Source of the DNA: an uncultured Prevotellaceae bacterium
GTDB lineage: Bacteria; Bacteroidota; Bacteroidia; Bacteroidales; Bacteroidaceae
Direction of reading: 5' to 3'
NCBI GenBank assembly: GCA_937902455.1
Contig: CALELI010000057.1
Location: 1 to 9,197 of the forward strand
DNA length: 9,197 bases
Part shown: piece after piece, positions 1 to 5,938 of the stretch
Numbering within the stretch: the stretch's first letter is position 1
Layout: every line of letters begins with the position of its first letter
Translations under genes and position numbers: made by a program
The notes under the pieces: generated by a model
What the model saw: only the letters and a program-made list of their open reading frames with translations
Database searches by the model: none
Told to the model about the DNA's origin: nothing

Positions 1-53
1 TCTAACCCATTGTTATGCTTCTCTATTAAAACGGTGAATTTTTAGAACCCACC
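1..53 (+). mobile_element. Right end of a dispersed inverted-repeat (MITE-like) element, cut by window edge
   Basis: These 53 bases (54 counting the flanking T) are identical to positions 7777-7829, the right end of the complete 198-bp element described at 7632-7829, and are in the same orientation. They end in the same terminal sequence (AGAACCCACC). The rest of the copy lies to the left of the window. The flank after the terminus is TGAA, not the TTAA seen at the complete copy, so the target is not strictly TTAA, or this end has drifted. The element ends six bases from the stop codon of the yqiA-like gene, so both copies sit at a gene 3' end. Confidence 0.75.
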
Positions 54-59
54 TGAATA

Positions 60-638
60 TTATTCTATGCCTAAAACCTGTTTCACAAGTGGAAGGACAG
101 CATTGCGCAGTACCTTCTCGTTCAGACGGTGTTCACCCTCAAATCGTATCGCGTTCTTATAATACTTCTTGAAGAGATCATATGTGCTGACGGTATCATC
201 ATGAATGCCGAACAATCCATAGGTATTCTCCTTGTCGAAGTCAGTGATACCCTTGAACTGCACACGCTCCATCTGGTTGAAATGCTGTATGATGTCCTTT
301 GTTATCTTGAAAGTCTTCTGGCTGTCTTTTCTACCGTTGAGAAACGGATGTTCACCAGTTTTCAGGACCTTCGACATCCTCGACATGTTGAACGCCGGAT
401 TTACACAGATTTTCCTGAAGCCGAACATCTGCTGGGCGTACATGCCACCCATAGAGGTACCGATGACAAGGTCGGGCTGTTCCTCTGCACAGAGGTTCTT
501 CAGATATGGCAGTGCCTCCTGAGGGTCTACAGGAATATCGGGAGAGAGAATCTCCACATCAGGCAAAAGCCGGCGCAGTGTCTCTGCCGTCCCCGTTGCC
601 CCTGACGAAGCATATCCATGAAAATAAATTATCTTCAT
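60..638 (-). CDS. YqiA/YcfP-like alpha/beta-hydrolase (small esterase)
   Basis: The 192-residue protein is a compact alpha/beta hydrolase of the YqiA/UPF0227 type, probably a cytoplasmic esterase or thioesterase with unknown substrate. It opens with beta-1 and an oxyanion-loop-like YFHGYASSG (residues 5-13). The nucleophile elbow GTSMGG places the catalytic Ser at 62. The likely acid is Asp147 or Asp148 (FGIHDD), and His170 in GEHR is the likely base, as in YqiA (EGGNH-like region). No signal peptide or membrane segment is present. Length matches the family (about 190). It is the last gene of the minus-strand run, 35 bp after the PqqD-like gene, and the spacer holds three TAACCTC-type heptads. 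The fold is confident. Whether it belongs functionally to the preceding peptide-processing genes or is merely co-transcribed cannot be told. Confidence 0.85.
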   Translation of the reverse strand: MKIIYFHGYASSGATGTAETLRRLLPDVEILSPDIPVDPQEALPYLKNLCAEEQPDLVIGTSMGGMYAQQMFGFRKICVNPAFNMSRMSKVLKTGEHPFLNGRKDSQKTFKITKDIIQHFNQMERVQFKGITDFDKENTYGLFGIHDDTVSTYDLFKKYYKNAIRFEGEHRLNEKVLRNAVLPLVKQVLGIE

Positions 639-653
639 AGTTAAAAATAACTT

Positions 654-674
654 TAACCTCTAACCTCTAACCTT
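654..674. repeat. Heptanucleotide tandem repeat, 3 units (TAACCTC/T)
   Basis: Three consecutive 7-bp units (654-660, 661-667, 668-674) fill most of the spacer between the PqqD-like gene and the hydrolase gene. The last unit touches the PqqD-like stop codon. On the coding (minus) strand each GAGGTTA junction reads TAG, so three units place a stop in all three frames. Confidence 0.85.
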
Positions 675-943
675 CAGCCCTCAATAAATCCTGCCTCTAT
701 TCCGTTCTTCGCCAGAGCCTCACAATCCTTGCGGGCTGTTTCTTCATCTACCTCATACTCGTTCATCAAGGCAGCCACCATGTCGTCAACAGTGAACTCC
801 TTGTCGAACACTGCCTTCCAGATGTCGGCAGCACTGGCGTTCATACTGATAAGCTTGGTGAAGTCTATGTTTTCCACTCCGCTGGAGATAATGACGTTCT
901 CTCCACAGACATTACGCAATTCAAAACCTGGTTTAATTCGCAT
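674..943 (-). CDS. PqqD-family protein (RiPP recognition element-like)
   Basis: This 89-residue protein has the size and pattern of a stand-alone PqqD-like winged-helix domain. The N-terminal strands (residues 1-32) are followed by the diagnostic LISMNASAADIWKAV segment (31-45) and the helices VDDMVAALMNEYEVDEETARKD (52-73). It ends with the wing helix ALAKNGIEAGFIE. PqqD domains bind the leader of a ribosomally made precursor peptide and hand it to a modifying enzyme. That role is established for PqqD and related recognition elements; here it is inferred. The gene lies 27 bp after the S26-type peptidase gene and 35 bp before the hydrolase gene, on the same strand. No SD-like sequence precedes the ATG, as is usual in Bacteroidota. 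No radical SAM partner is visible. Confidence 0.85.
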   Translation of the reverse strand: MRIKPGFELRNVCGENVIISSGVENIDFTKLISMNASAADIWKAVFDKEFTVDDMVAALMNEYEVDEETARKDCEALAKNGIEAGFIEG

Positions 944-970
944 TGTGTCCTATTGTTTTTATGGTTAATA

Positions 971-1450
971 TTATTTGAATAGTCTCTTTACTCTGTTTGG
1001 CAACTGATGCAGACACACAAGTCTGTAAAGTGCCAGAAGATAGCGACGTACAGGAAGAAGACGCACCCATATCCACGAATATGTCTTCCACACCTTTCCA
1101 TTTGTGTCCCAGCGCTTTCCCTTTCGCTCTACGGCACACATTATGGCACGTATGTCGCCCATCATGCAACGTTCCGTCCCAGGATAATTCCCGTCACCGC
1201 GAAGTCTTACATGATTGCCTTTGATGGCATCTATCCTGTGAAGGACATAGTGACCTGGAGCTATTTCCGCCAGCACGACATCTCCCACCTTATATATATT
1301 AGACTTACCCAGTATGGCAACATCCCTGTCGTTCTCGATAAAGGGGCGCATACTGTAACCTCTTGCACGAATCGACACCGTATGACCTTCGTTCACGAGT
1401 GCACACACATGTGGCAGGAACTCTTCGTTTGCTAACTGGATAGTTTCCAT
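971..1450 (-). CDS. S24/S26-family (signal peptidase I-like) serine peptidase, Ser/His type
   Basis: A 159-residue protein starting at the ATG at 1450. The upstream GTG at 1453 is in frame but less likely, because the ATG forms a TGATG stop-start overlap with the preceding kinase gene. The peptidase core shows RGYSMRP (nucleophile Ser33), the beta-strand GDVVLAEI (57-64), VLHRID (His71), and RGDGNYPG (Asp86, likely third member). The general base is His rather than the bacterial signal peptidase Lys, resembling the SipW/ER/archaeal S26B subtype. There is no N-terminal membrane anchor. The C-terminal 40 residues are strongly basic and aromatic (WIWVRLLP, RRYLLALYRL) and may associate with membrane. 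In context (PqqD-like and HPrK-like neighbours) a leader-cleaving maturation peptidase is plausible but inferred. A LexA/S24-type regulator is unlikely because no DNA-binding domain is present. Confidence 0.82.
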   Translation of the reverse strand: METIQLANEEFLPHVCALVNEGHTVSIRARGYSMRPFIENDRDVAILGKSNIYKVGDVVLAEIAPGHYVLHRIDAIKGNHVRLRGDGNYPGTERCMMGDIRAIMCAVERKGKRWDTNGKVWKTYSWIWVRLLPVRRYLLALYRLVCLHQLPNRVKRLFK

Positions 1451-2340
1451 CACTTATTCTTGCCTGAGGTTAGAGTGGAATAACTCAGCTGTACTGCGGC
1501 TTCGTCTGGCAGGTTCTCGAGGAAATATGTCGGTGTAGTCTCAAGGATATGGGCAACAGTGTCACACGCACCGCCATACACTCTCCTGTCCCATTTCATC
1601 ACGGAGCAAGAAGGCAGCAGCGAGGCAAACGCCTCAAGCACTTCCATCCTGCGGATTTTGTTGAATGGTGCCTGCTTGAGTTGCACGAATCCTCCCACTG
1701 GAGCCTCTGTATTCTTGTAGCAAGGGGTCTTGCCGCTCCAGGGAGAACCGAATACGTATGTTTTCCCGTCCACGAACCGTACAACAGGATTGTCGTCATT
1801 CATGAGGTCTGTACCGTCGATATATTTCAGCCAGTTGGATGTATGGGTACTCTTTCCGGTTCCGCTGACTCCAAGGAACAGATAGCCCGTCGCGTCCTTC
1901 CTTATGACTGAGGCATGCATCAGCAGGGTGTCTTTTGTGGCAGACGCAAAGGCATACATCATCATCAGCGAGTTGTTAAGTCCGAAATTTCTCATTGTCC
2001 AGTCACCTCTCAGTGCCACCGTCCCCTCTGAGAAGTCCTTGTTTGCCTGAAGGAGACAGCACTTGCGTCCTCTGAAGTCGCTCACAAGTATCTGGTACGA
2101 TCCATCTTCCAGGATGTAGACACCATGATTGTTCCCGCCACAGTCAAACTGTCCAATCTCGTCACCTTTCTTCTCCGGACGGAAACTGTCATCGACAGTA
2201 AGTGTGAAAAGTACGTCCGAGTCATCCACGTCTGTCTCGAAAGGCTTTGATGAAGGTATCAGTTCGTCGTTGTTTTCCTCGTTGACGAACAGTATCCTGT
2301 ATAGGAACCTCCCTACCCTATATTGCTTCTGTAAATTCAT
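1450..2340 (-). CDS. HPr kinase/phosphorylase-like P-loop protein
   Basis: The 296-residue protein has an N-terminal beta-rich region of about 130 residues with no catalytic motif I recognise. An HprK/PEP-carboxykinase-like nucleotide-binding domain follows: LLMHASV (139-145), Walker A GVSGTGKST (157-165), the acidic Walker B-like LMNDDNPVV (179-187), and GSPWSGK (198-204). This layout matches HPrK-related Ser kinases found beside PqqD proteins and in lasso peptide clusters (ThcoK type), where they phosphorylate the precursor. It lacks the N-terminal domain of canonical HPrK and no HPr gene is nearby, so a role in carbon catabolite control is unlikely. It starts 26 bp after the clostripain stop, and its TGA shares one base with the ATG of the next gene (TGATG), indicating translational coupling. 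The substrate is unknown. Confidence 0.82.
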   Translation of the reverse strand: MNLQKQYRVGRFLYRILFVNEENNDELIPSSKPFETDVDDSDVLFTLTVDDSFRPEKKGDEIGQFDCGGNNHGVYILEDGSYQILVSDFRGRKCCLLQANKDFSEGTVALRGDWTMRNFGLNNSLMMMYAFASATKDTLLMHASVIRKDATGYLFLGVSGTGKSTHTSNWLKYIDGTDLMNDDNPVVRFVDGKTYVFGSPWSGKTPCYKNTEAPVGGFVQLKQAPFNKIRRMEVLEAFASLLPSCSVMKWDRRVYGGACDTVAHILETTPTYFLENLPDEAAVQLSYSTLTSGKNK

Positions 2341-2366
2341 ATTATCGCTTACGTATCTGTATGTGA

Positions 2367-3602
2367 TTAGTTATTGATGGCATTCCACCATGACGTCTTG
2401 TAATAATACTTCACGAATGGTTTGGACTGATCCATATATTTCTGCAGTGGGACATACATCGATACACCACCATATTTCGCGCTGTCAACCGAAAGGAAGC
2501 CTCCGTCGAAACCTGGATAACTGCTGAACCATTGGTCGGTGGCATATCCCTTCACTGTTTCGTTGAGGACCTTCTCCCACTCTGCATATCTCTCCTTTGG
2601 AAGATTCTCCTGCATGATGGACTTCATGTCATAGCAGTCAGGCATTGAAGCCAGGCTCCTGCCATCCCATCTGTCATACAGGAAGTAGTTCTGTACGTTG
2701 ACGAAGTCACCGTCCCTGAGGGATATTCCACGAAGGGCGTTCCTTGTAGCCACTGCAAATTCCTCCAGTCTCGATGTGTTGACTGACGAGATGAGAACAC
2801 CATACCTCTGCTGAGGATCAGAATGATAGTAGTCGTAATATGCCTTCGTCAGATTGTCTGGATTGAATTCCTCCGTGAACATCGTCTTGATGATTTTATC
2901 ATACGGAGCCCCAGAACCAGGAATCTCCGCAGGAGAACCGATAATGTACTTGAAGACATTTCTCAGTTCATAGGCGGTTTCTATTGTCTGCATGAAGCAG
3001 GCATCAAACAGCGCGAACTCAAGGTTGTCGAATTCGTCGAGGGCACTGGCCATTTCCATGATATCCATCTCGAAACCGGAGTCCAGATCATCGACATTAT
3101 GCTGGTTATCCACACCGAACGTCATCTTCCGGCTCTTGCCTGATGCACTTTCCTCCTGCTTGCCACCAGGAACCCATCCAGAGGCATGCGACCAGAACAC
3201 TATTCCGTATTTCTTGGCAGGATGATGCTTGACGACATATCTCATAACCTGACGGAGAACTTCTGCCGAACAGGAGTTAGGGTCTTCTTCATAGTCATAT
3301 TCAGCAGTGAGATAGTACATCGACGCTGCCTGCGTCTTGTTTGTCAGGGTATAGATACGAGGGAAATCCAGGTCGTCTACATACAGCACTATCTTTGAAT
3401 TGTCCGGAATGTCGCCACACCCGGCAAGCATTTCCAGCACATCGCCATACACGAAACGATAAAGACTGTTCTCTGCCACCATGTAGACGAGTACAGTCCT
3501 TTCTCCCATTTCAGGTTTCTCTTCGCCATTATCGTCCTTCACACATCCTGAGAAAAGGAGTGCGACAGACAACAGGAATGGAAACCAGATATTTAATTTC
3601 AT
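2367..3602 (-). CDS. Clostripain-family (C11) cysteine peptidase, surface lipoprotein
   Basis: The 411-residue protein has a lipoprotein signal (residues 1-20, ending FSGC, lipidated Cys20). The residues after Cys20 (V-K-D-D) fit the Bacteroidota lipoprotein export signal that routes lipoproteins to the cell surface. The C11 caspase-like fold follows: RTVLVYMVAENSL (35-47), VLYVDDLD (72-79), YGIVFWSHASGW (132-143; catalytic His139), and FALFDACFMQ (196-205; catalytic Cys202). IGSPAEIPGSGAPYDKI (221-237) is also typical of the family. C11 enzymes cleave after Arg/Lys and are often self-activated. No obvious activation site was identified here. It is the first gene of the five-gene run and sits directly downstream of the ACATTAAT array. 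A small hairpin (AACTT/AAGTT, 3608-3621) lies in its presumed leader. Confidence 0.9.
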   Translation of the reverse strand: MKLNIWFPFLLSVALLFSGCVKDDNGEEKPEMGERTVLVYMVAENSLYRFVYGDVLEMLAGCGDIPDNSKIVLYVDDLDFPRIYTLTNKTQAASMYYLTAEYDYEEDPNSCSAEVLRQVMRYVVKHHPAKKYGIVFWSHASGWVPGGKQEESASGKSRKMTFGVDNQHNVDDLDSGFEMDIMEMASALDEFDNLEFALFDACFMQTIETAYELRNVFKYIIGSPAEIPGSGAPYDKIIKTMFTEEFNPDNLTKAYYDYYHSDPQQRYGVLISSVNTSRLEEFAVATRNALRGISLRDGDFVNVQNYFLYDRWDGRSLASMPDCYDMKSIMQENLPKERYAEWEKVLNETVKGYATDQWFSSYPGFDGGFLSVDSAKYGGVSMYVPLQKYMDQSKPFVKYYYKTSWWNAINN

Positions 3603-3604
3603 AA
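3592..3604. repeat. Left copy of a 13-bp direct repeat (TTTAATTTCATAA)
   Basis: An identical copy lies at 3793-3805, and 188 bp separate the two. This copy contains the start codon of the clostripain gene (CAT at 3600-3602 on plus). Together with the inverted TTTCGGA (3611-3617) and TCCGAAA (3785-3791), the repeats bracket the whole ACATTAAT array. This is either the footprint of a small insertion or a local duplication. Confidence 0.6.
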
Positions 3605-3639
3605 CTTAACTTTCGGAAGTTTGCATGTATTTGATTTTA

Positions 3640-3775
3640 ACATTAATCAAACATTAATCTGAACATTAATCAGACATTAATATTTTTATTAAAGACCGAT
3701 TACTATTCGTTGTACAATCGAATACTATGAGTATTATATGTCTGATTAATGTCTTCATTAATGTCTGATTAATGT
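3640..3775. promoter_or_regulatory. Seven-copy ACATTAAT array in mirror arrangement
   Basis: On the plus strand ACATTAAT begins at 3640, 3651, 3663 and 3674. The inverse ATTAATGT ends at 3752, 3764 and 3775. Spacing within each arm is 11-12 bp, close to one helical turn, and extended copies read ACATTAATCAG or CTGATTAATGT. A near-perfect palindrome lies between the arms (ATTCG, TTGTACAA, T, CGAAT, about 3705-3723). The array lies between the secreted Lys-rich protein gene and the clostripain-led run, so it is in the right place to regulate that run, but no strong TAnnTTTG promoter is visible inside it. Regulator binding is inference. The alternative is the two arms of a degenerate palindromic insertion. 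Confidence 0.55.
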
Positions 3776-3792
3776 TTAAAAATATCCGAAAC

Positions 3793-3805
3793 TTTAATTT
3801 CATAA
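3793..3805. repeat. Right copy of the 13-bp direct repeat
   Basis: Identical to 3592-3604. On the minus strand it recreates the first codons of the clostripain gene (ATG AAA TTA AA), opening a 45-codon frame that runs back through the array to 3666. Confidence 0.6.
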
Positions 3806-3808
3806 GAT

Positions 3809-4342
3809 TCAGTCTAAGTTCAGAGTCTCGAAACTGAAGTCATCCTTGGATACTGAGATCAGTTTCACTGCATCCTGTGCCAGATATTTCTTCTTCAGTT
3901 TGTCGTGGCGTTTCTGTATGGCCTTCAGTTTTGTATCGAAAAAGATGGCCACCGTCTGGTTCGTATACCCAAGTGTTCCTTCCACGTAGGTCTTCATCTG
4001 GTAGCCATACGAATCCCTGTAATTCAGGAACTTCGTCTTGGTATACACATCGGCACTGTCCACACGGATTATGTCAGTAATGATATGTGTCGAGTCACCG
4101 AACTCATTGGAAAAACCGAACATGTAGACAGTCATCTTGTTGTGCTGTTCTGCCTTCGGGGTCTTGCGTATCTTGCTGGCCTTCTTTGCGTCTTTTTCCG
4201 CCTGCTTCTGGGCCTTCTTGTCTGTCTTCACCTCTGTCTTGTCCAGGCGAGGGTTGTCTGCCGGAGTTGCCTCCGGATCTGCCACCTGTGCAAGCAGTGG
4301 GGTCGACAGCAATGCAAATAATATGGCAATCAGTGTCTTCAT
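3809..4342 (-). CDS. Small exported Lys-rich protein of unknown function
   Basis: I do not recognise the family. The 177-residue protein has a signal peptide (MKTLIAILFALLSTPLLAQ, residues 1-19) with probable cleavage after LLAQ or nearby. A disordered, strongly Lys/Ala/Asp-rich linker follows (residues 33-66, KTDKKAQKQAEKDAKKASK). The mixed alpha/beta domain (68-177) contains YMFGFSNEFGDS, ITDIIRVDSADVYTKTKFL and YTNQTVAIFFDTKLKA. A periplasmic or outer-membrane-facing location is likely. The ATG at 4342 was preferred over the in-frame TTG at 4348 because the signal peptide starts cleanly there and it sits two bases after the rpoD TGA. It should therefore be co-transcribed, and perhaps translationally coupled, with rpoD. 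Confidence 0.75.
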   Translation of the reverse strand: MKTLIAILFALLSTPLLAQVADPEATPADNPRLDKTEVKTDKKAQKQAEKDAKKASKIRKTPKAEQHNKMTVYMFGFSNEFGDSTHIITDIIRVDSADVYTKTKFLNYRDSYGYQMKTYVEGTLGYTNQTVAIFFDTKLKAIQKRHDKLKKKYLAQDAVKLISVSKDDFSFETLNLD

Positions 4343-4344
4343 AA

Positions 4345-5214
4345 TCAACCAAGATAACTCTTCAGCACCTTGCTTCTCGAACTGCTGCGCAATCTGCGGA
4401 TTGCCTTTTCCTTTATCTGACGCACTCTCTCGCGAGTGAGGTCGAACTTCAGGCCTATCTCCTCAAGTGTCTGCTCTGAACCACCGATTCCGAAGAACAT
4501 CTTGATGATTTCCTTCTCTCTTGATGTCAGGGTGTCGAGGGCACGGTCGATTTCCTTGGAGAGCGATTCGTACACCAGTCCCTTGTCTGCCATTGGTGAG
4601 TCGTCGTTCACAAGTACGTCGAGCAGGCTGTTGTCCTCTCCTTCCACGAACGGAGCATCCACGCTGATGTGGCGTCCCTGAACCTTCAGGGCATCGCTCA
4701 CCTTGTCTTCAGGAAGATTCACGCGCGGAGCAAGCTCGTCGGTCGACGGACGGCGCTCGTTCTCCTGTTCGAACTTCGAGATGGCCTTGCTGATTTTATT
4801 GAGCGAACCTACCTGGTTGAGCGGAAGGCGGACAATACGCGACTGCTCTGCCAGCGCCTGGAGGATTGACTGACGAATCCACCATACGGCGTAGGATATG
4901 AACTTGAATCCACGTGTCTCGTCGAATTTCTCGGCGGCCTTGATAAGTCCGAGGTTTCCTTCGTTGATGAGGTCCGGAAGACTGAGGCCCTGATTCTGGT
5001 ACTGCTTTGCAACAGACACTACAAATCGCAGGTTTGCACGGGTGAGTTTCTCGAGAGCCCTGCGAGCCTCTACGCCTCCCTTGCGGATCTTGGCTGCAAG
5101 CTCCACTTCCTCTTCTACGGTTATAAGTTCTTCGCGGCCGATTTCCTGCAAGTACTTATCAAGCGATGCAGACTCACGGTTGGTAATACTTTTGGTAATT
5201 TTTAACTGTCTCAT
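4345..5214 (-). CDS. rpoD: Primary sigma factor RpoD (Bacteroidota short sigma-70)
   Basis: The 289-residue protein directs RNA polymerase to housekeeping promoters. It has region 1.2 (about 15-45), region 2 with core-binding DLINEGNLGLIKAAEKFD (81-98), and the -10-reading helix FISYAVWWIRQSI (105-117). Region 3 spans about 137-205, and region 4 carries the helix-turn-helix TLEEIGLKFDLTRERVRQIKEKAIRRLR (249-276). It lacks region 1.1 and the long non-conserved insertion of proteobacterial RpoD, as is normal for the Bacteroidota primary sigma factor of about 285-290 residues. A clean promoter precedes it (5239-5269). A small secreted protein follows after two bases. The identification is very secure. 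Confidence 0.97.
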   Translation of the reverse strand: MRQLKITKSITNRESASLDKYLQEIGREELITVEEEVELAAKIRKGGVEARRALEKLTRANLRFVVSVAKQYQNQGLSLPDLINEGNLGLIKAAEKFDETRGFKFISYAVWWIRQSILQALAEQSRIVRLPLNQVGSLNKISKAISKFEQENERRPSTDELAPRVNLPEDKVSDALKVQGRHISVDAPFVEGEDNSLLDVLVNDDSPMADKGLVYESLSKEIDRALDTLTSREKEIIKMFFGIGGSEQTLEEIGLKFDLTRERVRQIKEKAIRRLRSSSRSKVLKSYLG

Positions 5215-5238
5215 TTCTTAAAAACGCATATTACGGTG

Positions 5239-5269
5239 CAAAATTACAAAAAAAAATCCACTTTTCAAG
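5239..5269 (-). promoter_or_regulatory. rpoD promoter (Bacteroidota -33/-7 class)
   Basis: On the minus strand CTTG (5269-5266), 19 bases and TAATTTTG (5246-5239) match TTTG-N19-21-TAnnTTTG with one mismatch in the -33 box. Predicted transcription starts around 5232-5235, leaving a leader of roughly 20 bases before the ATG at 5214. A T-tract of nine bases fills much of the spacer. Confidence 0.75.
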
Positions 5270-5290
5270 TGTTTTATCGAAAAATTAACT

Positions 5291-5298
5291 AATTTTGC
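5291..5298 (+). promoter_or_regulatory. nth promoter -7 box (TAATTTTG)
   Basis: This is a perfect TAnnTTTG box only 7 bases before the nth ATG at 5306. A start of transcription 4-7 bases after the box would give an mRNA with essentially no leader. No good TTTG lies 19-21 bases upstream; the expected position (about 5268-5271) overlaps the -33 box of the divergent rpoD promoter. Confidence 0.55.
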
Positions 5299-5305
5299 CA
5301 CTCGT

Positions 5306-5938
5306 ATGACGAAAAAAGAACGATATTCAGCCTTCGTGGCTCATTTTTCAGCCGAAATGCCCGATGCCGACACAGAACTCAACTATGAGAGCCCCTATCA
5401 GTTGCTCGTAGCCGTAATCCTCTCTGCACAGTGCACGGACAAACGGGTAAACATGGTCACTCCCGACCTCTTCCGCGCCTACCCGTCCCCGCTCCAGCTT
5501 TCCAAGGCCTCACCCGAGGAAGTATTCACCTACATACACAGCGTCAGCTATCCCAACAACAAATCAAAGCATCTGGTCGGAATGGCCAAGATGCTTGTAA
5601 ACGATTTCAACGGTGAAGTGCCCGACTCCCTCGACCATCTGACCCTTCTGCCTGGAGTGGGCAGGAAAACGGCCAACGTCATTCAGTCGGTCGTGTTCGG
5701 CAAGTCAGCAATGGCTGTCGACACCCATGTATTCCGTGTCAGCCATCGCATAGGATTGGTGTCGTCACGCTGCACCACCCCACTCTCCGTCGAGAAGGAA
5801 CTCATGAAGAACCTTCCGGGCGAAGTGGTGCCACGTGCCCACCACTGGCTCATCCTTCACGGACGCTATGTCTGCACCGCAAAGAATCCAAAATGCGACA
5901 AATGCCCAATCAGCGGCATCTGCGCCAGTTTCTCTTAG
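5306..5938 (+). CDS. nth: Endonuclease III (DNA glycosylase/AP lyase)
   Basis: The 210-residue enzyme excises oxidised pyrimidines and cleaves abasic sites in base excision repair. It shows the family sequence SAQCTDKRVN (40-49), the helix-hairpin-helix LPGVGRKTANVI (115-126) with catalytic Lys121, and VDTHVFRV (138-145) with catalytic Asp139. The C-terminal 4Fe-4S loop C-X6-C-X2-C-X5-C uses Cys190, 197, 200 and 206. Length is normal (about 210). It is the only plus-strand gene. It diverges from rpoD, and its TAG overlaps the TAA of the converging lemA gene by two bases (5936-5937), so there is no room for a conventional terminator between them. Confidence 0.97.
   Translation: MTKKERYSAFVAHFSAEMPDADTELNYESPYQLLVAVILSAQCTDKRVNMVTPDLFRAYPSPLQLSKASPEEVFTYIHSVSYPNNKSKHLVGMAKMLVNDFNGEVPDSLDHLTLLPGVGRKTANVIQSVVFGKSAMAVDTHVFRVSHRIGLVSSRCTTPLSVEKELMKNLPGEVVPRAHHWLILHGRYVCTAKNPKCDKCPISGICASFS

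Noticed and set aside
129..605. A 158-codon plus-strand frame over the yqiA-like gene
   Set aside because: It is antisense to a clear hydrolase with all its motifs, and the product shows no recognisable fold.
933..1169. A 78-codon minus-strand frame overlapping the S26 peptidase gene
   Set aside because: It lies within the peptidase gene in another frame and shows no precursor-like features, although it was considered as a peptide gene next to the PqqD-like gene.
971..1450. LexA/UmuD-type S24 regulator
   Set aside because: There is no helix-turn-helix domain, and the active-site pattern uses His rather than Lys.
1450..2340. True HPr kinase/phosphorylase for carbon catabolite control
   Set aside because: No HPr gene or canonical N-terminal domain is present. 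The PqqD and S26 neighbours point to the peptide-associated kinase group.
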